A stretch of 64,000 nucleotides of DNA from Gordonia westfalica (GTDB lineage Bacteria; Actinomycetota; Actinomycetes; Mycobacteriales; Mycobacteriaceae): the NCBI RefSeq assembly GCF_900105725.1, contig NZ_FNLM01000034.1, positions 186,001 to 250,000 on the forward strand, given 5' to 3'. Below, in pieces: positions 9,019 to 16,951 of the stretch. Within the stretch, counting starts at the first letter, position 1, and each line of letters starts with the position of its first letter. Under the pieces are notes generated by a model. It did not search any database and was not told where the DNA came from. It saw nothing but the letters and a program-made list of their open reading frames with translations. The translations under genes and the position numbers were made by a program.

Positions 9019-10215
9019 ATGACGACGTTCGAGAACCCCGCCCCGAGCACGGGACCGGCCGCTAGTCCGTTCGGACCGGAGCTCACTCGACGAGCATTGG
9101 ACCTGGCAGTCGCCAACACCACGGACATGGCTGAGTCGACACTGCGGGTGCCCCTGTCGTACTACCGCGATGACACGATCGCCGAGTACGAACGGAATCA
9201 ACTGTTGAGGGAGACGCCGCTTCCTCTGCTGGCATCGGCTCAGATCCCGAATAATCATGACTATGTCGTGCGCACGGTGCTCGACGATTCGTTGCTGATC
9301 ACCCGTGACCGTGACGGGCAGGCTCACGTCTTCTTGAACTACTGCCGCCACCGTGGCGCGATGCCGGCTTGCGGGGCAGGGAACAGCCGACGATTCACAT
9401 GCCCGTACCACGCATGGGTTTACGACAACAGGGGACAGCTGCGCGGGATTCCGGGCAAGGCAGGGTTCGACGACGTCAATCGTGACGAATACGGTCTGGT
9501 CGAGCTACCCAGCGAGGAGCGCCACGGATTCATCTGGGGTGTCCTCAACGCCGATGCGCCGATGGATCTGGACACGCACCTGGGTGAGTGCGATGCCGAA
9601 CTCGCACGGTGGAATTACCAGGACTACCAGTACCATGACGAGCGATCCCTGAACTCCGCCGTCAGCTGGAAGGGTGCGCTCGAAGCCTTCGCTGAGGGTT
9701 ACCACTTTCCATTCGTCCACGGCAACAGCGTCATCGGACAGAACACCATCGCGAACACCCACGTCTACGACGAGTTCGGCCCGCACCACCGTATCGGCTT
9801 CCCGTTCAACTGGGTTCGGGACCTCGAGGGTATGCAACAAGACGAGTCGTGGAATGACCCGACTGCGCAGATGGGCATCATCTATTGGGTTTATCCCAAC
9901 CTCATCCTGGCCAACAGTCCTGTAGGAGTCGAGGTCATCGACATTCTGCCGGGTGATTCGGCCACGAGTTGCGTTGTGCGGCACAGTTGGATGGCGAAGT
10001 ACCCTGCGGAGAGTCCTGAGCAGGTGGAGATGTATGCCGGCATATTCGCACAGGTTCATGCCGCTGTTCGGGACGAAGACTTCGCGATGCTCCCTCAGTG
10101 CGGTGAAGGAGTGCGCCGCGGGCAGCATGACCACATGGCCATCGGGCGCAACGAAATCGGCGTGCAGCACATGATCCGGGTGATGGCGGAGAAGATCGGG
10201 ATCTCTCTCACATGA
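9019..10215 (+). CDS. Rieske non-haem iron ring-hydroxylating oxygenase, large subunit
   Basis: A 398-residue protein. The Rieske [2Fe-2S] ligands are C109, H111, C128 and H131 (NYCRH and CPYHAW). The catalytic domain carries EAFAEGYHFPFVH, which provides the two His ligands of the mononuclear iron, and an acidic DEDFAML segment near the C-terminus. Such oxygenases insert oxygen into aromatic or alicyclic rings with electrons from a separate reductase. No reductase or small subunit is encoded beside it, so partners must lie elsewhere. The start at 9019 is chosen because of the upstream AGAGGA. It is divergent from a TetR gene that probably controls it. Confidence 0.85.
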   Translation: MTTFENPAPSTGPAASPFGPELTRRALDLAVANTTDMAESTLRVPLSYYRDDTIAEYERNQLLRETPLPLLASAQIPNNHDYVVRTVLDDSLLITRDRDGQAHVFLNYCRHRGAMPACGAGNSRRFTCPYHAWVYDNRGQLRGIPGKAGFDDVNRDEYGLVELPSEERHGFIWGVLNADAPMDLDTHLGECDAELARWNYQDYQYHDERSLNSAVSWKGALEAFAEGYHFPFVHGNSVIGQNTIANTHVYDEFGPHHRIGFPFNWVRDLEGMQQDESWNDPTAQMGIIYWVYPNLILANSPVGVEVIDILPGDSATSCVVRHSWMAKYPAESPEQVEMYAGIFAQVHAAVRDEDFAMLPQCGEGVRRGQHDHMAIGRNEIGVQHMIRVMAEKIGISLT

Positions 10216-10246
10216 CCGCTGATGTCGCGTCGGCATCGGGGGAGGG

Positions 10247-11380
10247 ATGAACGCAGTCGACTGGGGTCGCCTGGAAGGTGATCTCACCGAGGAGATCGTC
10301 TCTGCGGTTCGGGAAGTCACGACGCGGTCTGCGGGGTCAGCGGTGTACGGCGCTGCGCTGACCGATGTTCATGCGCGGGACATGCTGTTCCTGTGGCCAG
10401 CCATCCGGGTGGCGACTGGCGTACCGGATTGTGCTGTGGCTGATCGGGGATGGGACGTCGATAGTTGGCCGGTGCAGGTCGACTGGTCAGGCAGGGGTGA
10501 CAAGTGGGCTGAGACGCTGACAGCTTCCGTTGGTCTTGGTGACTACCTCTGGGATTCGGTCACCGCCCGGTTCCGCGAGAGTCTGGTGAGCGCATCCCGC
10601 CGCGCGACTAGAGTGCTGATCAGATCCGGTGCCGTCAACGAAGCGTTCGCGGTCGTAGTCCACGATCCGGACGATCCCGTTGCTGCGATGAAGAATTCAC
10701 TCACCGTCGAGCAGCTTGCAACGCTGTTCCCAGAGCTGTACCGGCTCGCGGAGATCGAGGACCAACTCTCTCGACTCTCGGAGCCTGAACAAGTCGAGCA
10801 ACTGGTCGAGATACTCGTACACGCCGATTCCCGCGAACAACATTACCTGGCGCACCGTCTGTTGGTTGCCGCCGGATCGACGGCTGTTTCACGCGTTGTC
10901 GCCGCGCTGGGCCTGCTTCCTTCGGAGGCGGCCGCGTCGGGTGGTATCGATCGCGTTCTTGACGTCCTGCTCGCGATCGGCGAGGTTGACGATCAGGCCG
11001 CCGAGCGAATCGTTGCGTTTGCAGAGGTTCCGACGACAACGGCAGAGGTTCGAGCGCGTACCGTGTCCGTGCTGAGTGCCGGCGGCCAGACCTGTAGAGC
11101 AATGAATCTCCTCGCGGATCTGCCGGACAATCTAGCTGGCAGGGCGGTGAGTGCTCCGTACGTCGATGGCGAGCGAAGATGTCGGCTCGACTACGCACCG
11201 ATTCGTGAAGTTCTCGCTATGCGCCCGGAGCTGGACGAAGTGATGGCTGCAGAACTCACGTCCGATCGGATCCAGGACATAAGGCACGAAGACCTACGGA
11301 CAGCTGCGGATGCGCTGGACTCACCGTCGCGCTTCATCAGGCGGCACGCGTCGATCGTGCTGCTGTCGTCTCACCTGTAG
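10247..11380 (+). CDS. hypothetical protein with HEAT-like C-terminal region
   Basis: A 377-residue protein preceded by GGGGGAGGG, a strong ribosome binding site, 31 bases after the oxygenase stop, so probably in the same transcript. The C-terminal half is made of short helical repeats (EQVEQLVEILVHADSREQHYLAHRLLV and similar) reminiscent of HEAT or armadillo repeats. No catalytic motif is visible and I do not recognise the N-terminal part. Its link with the oxygenase may be positional only. Confidence 0.6.
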   Translation: MNAVDWGRLEGDLTEEIVSAVREVTTRSAGSAVYGAALTDVHARDMLFLWPAIRVATGVPDCAVADRGWDVDSWPVQVDWSGRGDKWAETLTASVGLGDYLWDSVTARFRESLVSASRRATRVLIRSGAVNEAFAVVVHDPDDPVAAMKNSLTVEQLATLFPELYRLAEIEDQLSRLSEPEQVEQLVEILVHADSREQHYLAHRLLVAAGSTAVSRVVAALGLLPSEAAASGGIDRVLDVLLAIGEVDDQAAERIVAFAEVPTTTAEVRARTVSVLSAGGQTCRAMNLLADLPDNLAGRAVSAPYVDGERRCRLDYAPIREVLAMRPELDEVMAAELTSDRIQDIRHEDLRTAADALDSPSRFIRRHASIVLLSSHL

Positions 11381-11463
11381 GACTATCGGCCACTCAGTCG
11401 GCGGAGTGGACGCGATGGTGCATCTGATGCAGGATGCAGTTGTTCACTGGATAAGACCCGATA

Positions 11464-11501
11464 CCAAGATCTGAGTTACTCCTAGTATCAGCGGATCTTG
11501 G
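11464..11501. repeat. inverted repeat CCAAGATC ... GATCTTGG
   Basis: Eight-base perfect arms at 11464-11471 and 11494-11501 with a 22-base spacer. It lies 84 bases downstream of the hypothetical gene and just beyond the end of a recombinase remnant. It could be a weak terminator or the end of a decayed mobile element; nothing decides between these. Confidence 0.4.
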
Positions 11502-11508
11502 GTCAGTC

Positions 11509-11671
11509 AGGCTTGAGTGCGCCCAGATCTACTTGCCGGCGCGCGTTCGAGATTGCGGTGACGGTGCAGCTGCTGACGTATCCGTCTCGATCGAACATGG
11601 TTGCGCCATCCCTGCAGCATCTCTGCGATGGTCTGTTCCTCGGGATGCAGCGGCCGGACAGCACTGACGAG
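11509..11671 (-). pseudogene. remnant of a tyrosine recombinase (N-terminal region)
   Basis: On the minus strand this frame reads VRPLHPEEQTIAEMLQGWRN followed by a basic tail ending at a TGA. The block LHPEEQ...MLQGWRNQ is the typical opening of phage-like tyrosine recombinases of actinobacteria. The catalytic domain is missing and the frame upstream of the block is broken. This is a dead fragment, evidence that an integrase once sat here. Confidence 0.55.
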
Positions 11672-11799
11672 ATAGGCGCGTCAACTCGTCAACCGCCATC
11701 GGTACCCCGCTCATCGCGAGACCGACACCGCCGCGTCCTCGGAGACCGTCCGACCCTTCGATCGAGACGTTCACGGAGGGCACCTACCAGGTTGTGGTC

Positions 11800-11956
11800 A
11801 TCGCCTTGAGCAGGCCGTCGGAGACAGGTCGAACTGGCCTCGGCCTCCCCGGGTCTGGCGCACCAACTCGCGCGCTACCTCGAGCTCGTCGACGTTGCGG
11901 TCCGCAGGCACCTCGACGATCCCGTCATCGTGTTCATCAGATGGCTCCACAGCCAT
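11800..11956 (-). pseudogene. remnant of an IS256-family transposase (N-terminus)
   Basis: From the ATG at 11956 the minus strand reads MAVEPSDEHDDGIVEVPAD, then DELEVARELVRQTRG, after which the frame is lost. IS256-type transposases of actinobacteria often begin in this way (two short acidic segments, then an ARELVEQAR-like helix before the catalytic part). Only about 50 codons remain. The rest of 11381-12058 holds no intact gene. Confidence 0.45.
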
Positions 11957-12058
11957 CAGAGCGGCGGGCCGTGACGTGACCTTCCTGACCCCGACACACC
12001 GAGGGCGGCGGTAAGGCCACTTACACCGTTCTCACGACAGTCCACCCGATGAGGGTTG

Positions 12059-12619
12059 TCACCAAAATGGGACGGGTGCGGTGCCGAGTTTGTACCAGCC
12101 GGGTAGTGGCTTTCGGTCTTTGGCGGCGTTGAGGACTCGGTCAATACGCATTTTCATGCCATTGGTGGCATCACCGGCACCGAGCATCTCGGTGTAGAGG
12201 GCGGTCACGTTGCCATAGTCGAAGAAATCGCGTTGCCATCCGAACTTGAAATCGCCAGCGTATTTGAACCAGCTACCTTGTATGCCTTCCAGGGCATAGC
12301 GGGTGCCGTCCGGGCGGTGGCCGGCGAAGACTTGTTTCCATAGTCCGATCATGTCTCCGGTGTGCTCGTCGATGACCCAGGACTGGTACGGGTAGGTCCA
12401 GCCGTCCAGTCCGTCCATCTCAAATCCGATGGCGAAGTCGCGGATCTCGTCGCGGCCTATAGCCATGAAGTCCCACTGGGGGCCGTAGTTCCAGCCGTAG
12501 GTCGCGTCTTGGGTGTAGAACTCGCTCAGGGGCCGCCAGTCACCTGCCTTCTCCACATCGATGTTTGCTTGTTCCCAGCTGTCTTTCATTTTGTGTAGTT
12601 CACTGCGGTCAAAAGCCAT
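12059..12619 (-). CDS. nuclear transport factor 2 / SnoaL-like family protein
   Basis: A 186-residue protein with the NTF2-like pattern: a helical start, then ADWRPLSEFYTQDATYGWN-like and WVIDEHTGDMIGLWKQ strands of the cone-shaped fold. Such proteins in mycobacteria and relatives often sit in lipid or steroid breakdown clusters as isomerases or accessory proteins. The ATG at 12619 follows GAGGAG with a 9-base gap. It is divergent from a TetR gene, and the space between holds two strong operator-like palindromes, so it is probably the regulator's target. Confidence 0.75.
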   Translation of the reverse strand: MAFDRSELHKMKDSWEQANIDVEKAGDWRPLSEFYTQDATYGWNYGPQWDFMAIGRDEIRDFAIGFEMDGLDGWTYPYQSWVIDEHTGDMIGLWKQVFAGHRPDGTRYALEGIQGSWFKYAGDFKFGWQRDFFDYGNVTALYTEMLGAGDATNGMKMRIDRVLNAAKDRKPLPGWYKLGTAPVPFW

Positions 12620-12655
12620 GATGGGTGACTCCTCCTCAAGGTTCGGTCGGTCAGG

Positions 12656-12684
12656 TTTACAGGTGTAAAGTTTACACGTGTATA
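12656..12684. promoter_or_regulatory. paired TetR-type operators
   Basis: TTTACAGGTGTAAA (12656-12669) is a perfect inverted repeat with a GG centre. TTTACACGTGTATA (12671-12684) is a second copy with one mismatch, only one base later. The pair sits between the NTF2-like gene and the TetR gene. Two adjacent sites suggest co-operative binding that shuts off both promoters. Confidence 0.7.
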
Positions 12685-12707
12685 GCTGGGTGTCTACCGT
12701 AATCGGG

Positions 12708-13295
12708 GTGACGAACGGCGACGAACTCGCAACCTCAACGAAGGGCTTCCTGGGCGAGGTCGGTGGTGGGGTGACGTCAGATCGAATTGTCTCCGCCGCC
12801 GTCGATGCTCTGCACGAGTCCGGTTATGACCGGTTGTCGATGCGGGAAGTGTCGCGGCGCGCGGGCGTCACCCACGTCACGACGTACGGCTACTTTCGCT
12901 CCAAGCATCACGTGATCGCCGAGGCGTTCACCCGCAAGCTTGATCAGTGGGGCGCACAGACCGCCAGTGGATCCACGGTTGGTGAGCGCTTACACAGCCT
13001 GTTCACCACGTTCGGAGAGGTTCTGGGCGAGGACCCGGTTCTGAGTCGGGCTTCCACGTCAGCTCTGCTCGGTGAGGACCCGCCAGTAAGAGACATTCGA
13101 GAACGGGCCGGCGCGGTCATCCTTCACCGACTCTCGGCTGCCCTCGGCGAGTACGACACTGATGCCCGGCGAGACGCCCTGGTGATCGCGGTCAACGGGG
13201 CCACCCTGCAATGCGGCCTGGGGTACTCCCACTACGATGGCATCGCCGATCGGTTGATGAACGCCGCACAGTTCGTCCTAGACGGCATGGAATGA
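12708..13295 (+). CDS. TetR family transcriptional regulator
   Basis: A 195-residue protein with the helix-turn-helix LSMREVSRRAGVTHVTTYGYFRSKHHVI near residues 40-65. The start is uncertain: a GTG at 12678 lies inside the second operator, which is unlikely, so the GTG at 12708 (after GGGG) is preferred. It is divergent from the NTF2-like gene and probably represses it through the palindromes at 12656-12684. No ligand can be inferred. Confidence 0.78.
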   Translation: MTNGDELATSTKGFLGEVGGGVTSDRIVSAAVDALHESGYDRLSMREVSRRAGVTHVTTYGYFRSKHHVIAEAFTRKLDQWGAQTASGSTVGERLHSLFTTFGEVLGEDPVLSRASTSALLGEDPPVRDIRERAGAVILHRLSAALGEYDTDARRDALVIAVNGATLQCGLGYSHYDGIADRLMNAAQFVLDGME

Positions 13296-13360
13296 GGAAT
13301 GAGGCCAGGCACCACGACACACCACCGACGGTGTCGGCCACGGGACTGCGGCTGAGCAAG

Positions 13361-13552
13361 CTAGCTGTACAAGTAGGTCGGTGCCGCCTGAGGTCGAGCT
13401 GACCGGCAGCCCTGCAGTTTGTGTTGCAGCTCCGTTTGTTCGCGTTGCAGCTTAGTTTGCTCGCCCGCTTGATGCACCTGGCGGGCAGTTAGGCACAGCG
13501 CCCCGATGGCGATCGTGGCACTGATAATCGCCACGACAGTCTCCAAGTTCAT
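13361..13552 (-). CDS. small membrane-anchored protein, possibly a truncated paralogue of the protein at 25935-26537
   Basis: A 63-residue protein after a strong AGGAGGGG ribosome binding site. One N-terminal transmembrane helix (VVAIISATIAIGALCLTARQV) is followed by a charged Gln-rich coiled segment. The arrangement of helix, then a basic RQV motif, then EEQT or EQTKLQR resembles the start of the 200-residue protein at 25935-26537, suggesting a shared family. It ends where that protein's outer domain would begin, so it may be a shortened copy. Confidence 0.5.
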   Translation of the reverse strand: MNLETVVAIISATIAIGALCLTARQVHQAGEQTKLQREQTELQHKLQGCRSARPQAAPTYLYS

Positions 13553-13744
13553 GTCGACCCCTCCTCGTAGAGGCCCTTCCTCTCATCGCCGGCGTCCGGC
13601 GACATTCAACGGAAGTCCGGCGGTCCGGTCAGCGGGGCGTCCCACAATCCATTCCCAGGCAGCGAGAATGTCGTAAATACCCAGCCTCGGAACTCGAAAT
13701 CAAATGCGTCAGAATTGAATTAGACGATACTCATCCGGCAGCAC
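13553..13744. other. non-coding gap
   Basis: No frame with support is present. The composition becomes AT-richer around 13680-13735 (AATTGAATTAGACGA), which could be a promoter region for a lost gene. Confidence 0.3.
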
Positions 13745-13869
13745 TCACGTGCGGTCTTTCCAGCGCTCGTTGGCTGATTGTCGGGTCATGCCGGTGGCCG
13801 CGCCGATGTCGGCCCACGAGCGACCCAGCCGGCGGGCCTTGGCCACCGCGGCGTCGATTAGTGACGGCG
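13745..13869 (-). pseudogene. remnant of a small helix-turn-helix protein
   Basis: The minus strand reads DAAVAKARRLGRSWADIG followed by AATGMTRQSANERWKD and a TGA. This is the C-terminal HTH typical of small actinobacterial proteins with an ARRxGRSWxEIG motif. The N-terminus is cut by the mobile element at 13891. Confidence 0.45.
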
Positions 13870-13890
13870 CTCATCGAAATTCCCCAGTGA

Positions 13891-14397
13891 TGCTCACCTA
13901 AATTCCCCACCCGTGTGGCTCCGCCAGCGAAGGCGGGCCTCCCGAGATGCTGATGGTCTCTGACCACGCACCAGCTCCAGGGAGGCCCGCTTTCTCATGT
14001 TGACCACAAAGCCGCCATCGAGGGCCGTTGGGCCACCTGCATGCGGTTCTTTGCCGGACCCACGCTGCTGGTGATCGATGAACTCGGCTACCTGCCACTA
14101 CCCGCCGAGGCCGCGTCAGCGTTGTTTCAGGTTGTGGCACAACGCTATTTGAAAACCAGCATCGTGATCACCACCAACAGGTCGGTGGCCGAGTGGGGTG
14201 AAGTCCTCGGCGATACCACCGTCGCCGCGGCCATGCTCGACCGGCTACTAGACCGCTCCGTCGTGCTCGAACTCGACGGCAACTCCTACCGCCTACGCGA
14301 CCACCACGCCCGCTCCCAAAACCAGCGCACCGCGACCACACCGACCCGACGAACGCTAGAGTAGAAGCCGCCTCCGGGTGGGGAATTTCAGTGAGCA
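13891..14397 (+). mobile_element. 507-bp IS21-family derivative with matched terminal repeats
   Basis: The left end begins TGCTCAC at 13891 and the right end finishes GTGAGCA at 14397. The 21-base ends match in inverted orientation with two mismatches and share AAATTCCCCACC. Only the 3' part of istB remains inside; istA is gone. A further AAATTCCCCAGTGA copy at 13876-13889, just outside the left end, may be part of an IS21 multiple-repeat end. It could be moved only by an IstA/IstB supplied elsewhere. Confidence 0.7.
13999..14364 (+). pseudogene. istB: IstB (IS21-family ATP-binding helper), C-terminal fragment
   Basis: About 121 residues remain, beginning AAIEGRWATCMRFFAGPTLL and including the Walker B block LLVIDELGYLPL and the sensor region IVITTNRSVAEWGEVLGD. 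The N-terminal DNA-binding part and Walker A motif are deleted. The missing part was lost together with istA in the internal deletion that made the 507-bp element. No activity is expected. Confidence 0.75.
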
Positions 14398-14563
14398 CAC
14401 CTGGGGAAGATTGATGAGCCTCGTCAAGGTGGGGGAGTAGAGGTCACGCACACCATTCTCTCTGGATTGCTGTCGCCATGGGCGAGCCCACGAGCAAGAA
14501 ACTATGACGACAACGTGGTTGGAAGTATGGACAAAGTAGCAACGAACTATCTATGGTTGAGGC

Positions 14564-15067
14564 ATGACAAACACCGAAAACACCATCGCCGTCTTCACCG
14601 CCAAGAACCTCGACTCGATCCTCGCGGAGGGCGGTTCGGGCGTCTGGAAGCTTGATCCGGCCCGCGCCAGGAAGTGCACCTACGTTGTGTGCACCCAGAA
14701 CGCCCACAACGCGGAGGCTTACGCCGACGCCACAGAACCGCACGGCAGCGCCTTCCTAGTCGGGAAGATCTCCCGCATCATCCCGGTCGACGACCGCTGG
14801 CGAATCGAGTTCAGCGAATACGCTGCGATCAACCAACCCGAGGTCTGGGGAGGCCACCGCAACCCCGTTCGCTACACCACCCTCGACGATCTCGGCGTCG
14901 AGCTCGATGGTGTGAAGTGGCTGCCGGCCCCGAAAAAGAAGGCCGCCGCAACACCTCCGCAGGCGACAACTGCACCACACGCACTCACCATCCAGGAGGC
15001 AAAAAATGGTCTCGCGCAAACCTACGGAGTCGACGTCGAGGCCATCGAAATTGTGATCCGCGGCTAG
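14564..15067 (+). CDS. hypothetical protein, mobile-element-type
   Basis: A 167-residue protein with GAGG just before the ATG. The first 110 residues form a mixed alpha/beta segment (CTYVVCTQNAHNAEAYADA...GSAFLVGKISRI) and the C-terminal 50 are an Ala/Pro linker followed by a helix (ALTIQEAKNGLAQTYGV). Proteins of this look occur in actinobacterial plasmids and phages, but I cannot assign a function. A GC-rich hairpin follows it. Confidence 0.55.
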   Translation: MTNTENTIAVFTAKNLDSILAEGGSGVWKLDPARARKCTYVVCTQNAHNAEAYADATEPHGSAFLVGKISRIIPVDDRWRIEFSEYAAINQPEVWGGHRNPVRYTTLDDLGVELDGVKWLPAPKKKAAATPPQATTAPHALTIQEAKNGLAQTYGVDVEAIEIVIRG

Positions 15068-15076
15068 ACGAAACAG

Positions 15077-15100
15077 GGCCGGCGCCACGCGGACCCGGCC
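15077..15100 (+). terminator. possible terminator hairpin
   Basis: GGCCGG and CCGGCC pair across a 12-base loop, 9 bases after the stop of the preceding gene. There is no T-run, which is usual in high-GC actinobacteria. Confidence 0.35.
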
Positions 15101-15233
15101 TCTGGTCACCGTCGCAGGTCGCCGCTAAGAGCAAGGTAACGAGGGCCGAACCCACGGCGAATCCACTGCAAGCTCTATCGGTAGAGTGCGGGGGCAGATC
15201 GTAATGCTGCACATCCGGTTCGGGGGAGAAGTA

Positions 15234-15707
15234 ATGGCCAACCGCCAGCGGTTTGTGATGTCGCTCGTGGCGGCATCGTGTGTAGGTCTGATGGCAGTGG
15301 GATGTTCGGACTCCGACACACCTCAAGGTGATCAGTCTCGTCCGAAGCTGTCGAAGATCGAGATTCCTGATGCTGGGCTCAGCGCCACCGTCGAGGGACA
15401 ACCGCTGCCCGACGTCGACCTGACCAAGTTCCAGTGCTACAACGAGAGCGATTTGATCAGTCTTCACGGGCAGGACCCCACCGACGGTCAGCCCGGGCTC
15501 GCCGTGAATCTGCAACCAGGAAATCCGCCGAAAGTCGAGAGCGTGTCGTTCGCCATCGATGGGGTCAACTACGCCGCGAAATTCGGCAAAGGCTCGGCCG
15601 AGGTAACCCAGGACGGTTCCCGGATCACGATCAGGGGCACCGCGGAAAGCTACGACCTCGCCGCACCGCTCACCAAGCGATTTGAGATCTCGGCGACCTG
15701 CAACTGA
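15234..15707 (+). CDS. lpqH: LpqH-family (19-kDa antigen-like) lipoprotein
   Basis: A 157-residue exported lipoprotein. The ATG at 15234 follows GGGGAGAAGTA. The signal peptide ends in the lipobox LMAVGC. The mature part matches the mycobacterial 19-kDa lipoprotein family: FQCYNESDLI... for the first disulfide Cys, KVESVSFAIDGVNY, the block GSAEVTQDGSRITIRGTA, and a C-terminal KRFEISATC for the second Cys. Members are cell-envelope proteins of unknown biochemical role, known in pathogens as TLR2 agonists. The gene is alone, in a region of mobile debris. Confidence 0.75.
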   Translation: MANRQRFVMSLVAASCVGLMAVGCSDSDTPQGDQSRPKLSKIEIPDAGLSATVEGQPLPDVDLTKFQCYNESDLISLHGQDPTDGQPGLAVNLQPGNPPKVESVSFAIDGVNYAAKFGKGSAEVTQDGSRITIRGTAESYDLAAPLTKRFEISATCN

Positions 15708-15820
15708 CATTGACCCAATGCCGATGGCCTGGTCCGTCGTTGCTGGGGAGTAGACGCGACGAGGACTCGCACTGGAAGGGTTTTGAATCCGTTGCCTCAC
15801 CCCGTCGGTCTTCTGTCCGG

Positions 15821-16521
15821 TCAGGAGCGACCTCGTACGGTCCACTGCCAGTCGGGGAACTCCGTTTCGAGGCGGCGGATCCGCTCAGCGGTCAGTCGGC
15901 CTTTGCGGTAGTCGGCGCGACGGGAAGCGACCCAGGTGCCGATAGGGAATCCGTCGATGGTGTCGCGCCGGCGGGCGTTGCTCGTCCCGTGGGCGGCGAC
16001 GTAGCGGCGCAGATGCGCCAGTCCGGTCTCGAACGCGACGGCGAATGCCGCGTCCTGTTTTCTCCACTGCCAGTCCGGGAACTCGTTCTCGAACAGCGCG
16101 ATCCGCTCGGCCGAGAGCCGCCCGACGCGGTAGTCGGTGCGGCGATTGGTCACCCACTGCCCGAGCGGGAATCCGTCGAAGACTTCGTGTTGACGGATGT
16201 AGCTGGTTCCGTGCACGGCGACGTAGCGGCGGAAGTGCACCAGCCCGGTCTCGAACATGGCGTCACGCACGTTCCACCGCCAGTCCGGGAACTCGGACTC
16301 GAGTCGCGCGACCCGCTCGGCGGACAGGCGGCCCAGCCGGTAGTCGGTACGCCGACTGTCGACCCAGGCCCGAGCAGGAAACCGTTGATCGTCACGCCGC
16401 GGGGCGGCGAGCTCGAACCATGTTCGGCAACGTACCGGTGGAGGTGCTCAATCCCGGTCTCGAAAAGTCGATCGTAGGCACCACCACGTTTGGTCGAACC
16501 TGACTCATCCGCGCTTGGCAT
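15821..16521 (-). pseudogene. three-repeat helicase-associated (HA) domain protein with a frameshift
   Basis: Three HA repeats of about 65 residues (each with FETGL.H..RYVA.HG, then GF.LG.WV..RR.DYR.GRLSAER, then EFPDWQW) can be read. The first lies in one frame from the ATG at 16521; the other two lie in another frame ending at 15821. The switch is inside the first repeat at about 16367, where one base is missing after GGTTTCCTGCTCGG. Restoring it gives a continuous three-repeat protein. HA repeats normally follow a helicase core and bind DNA; there is no helicase here. The frameshift may be real decay or a sequencing error. Confidence 0.65.
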
Positions 16522-16656
16522 TGCCTCACAGTCTGTTTCGGTCCGATCTACGAGCAGGGTCCACTCGAGTCCGAGGAGGGTCAGGGCGCGGGCCAGTTGT
16601 GGACGACAGTCCGCTCGAACCTTTGCGCCAGGGTCTGAAAACGCCCGACTCAGCAT

Positions 16657-16951
16657 GATCTATGAATCGGCACCTGATACGTGCTTGGCCACAGTTCCTT
16701 CGCGCGAATCCGTATGAGTTCAACTGTGGTCCGACACGAACATGAATGCGCCTGAAGCCTCAGTCTGGAGGTTTCCCGGGAAATGAAAAAATGATGTCCG
16801 AGGCAACTAGGGCATCGATCCTCGTCAAACTTGCGATGATCCCCGGGGAGAGAACGGCAGCAGCGCGCGACGACTATCGTATGGGAAGCGTTTATCACGC
16901 TGTCTCACAGGCAAATGCACGGTCCTTCCGGAAGAGCTTCTGACGTCTTGA
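16657..16951. other. gap with possible end of the Tn7-like element
   Basis: No gene is supported. On the minus strand the segment after the truncated tnsC start reads TGTGAGACAGCGTGATAAAC, which begins with TGT as Tn7-like ends do, but a matching end on the other side was not found. Confidence 0.25.
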
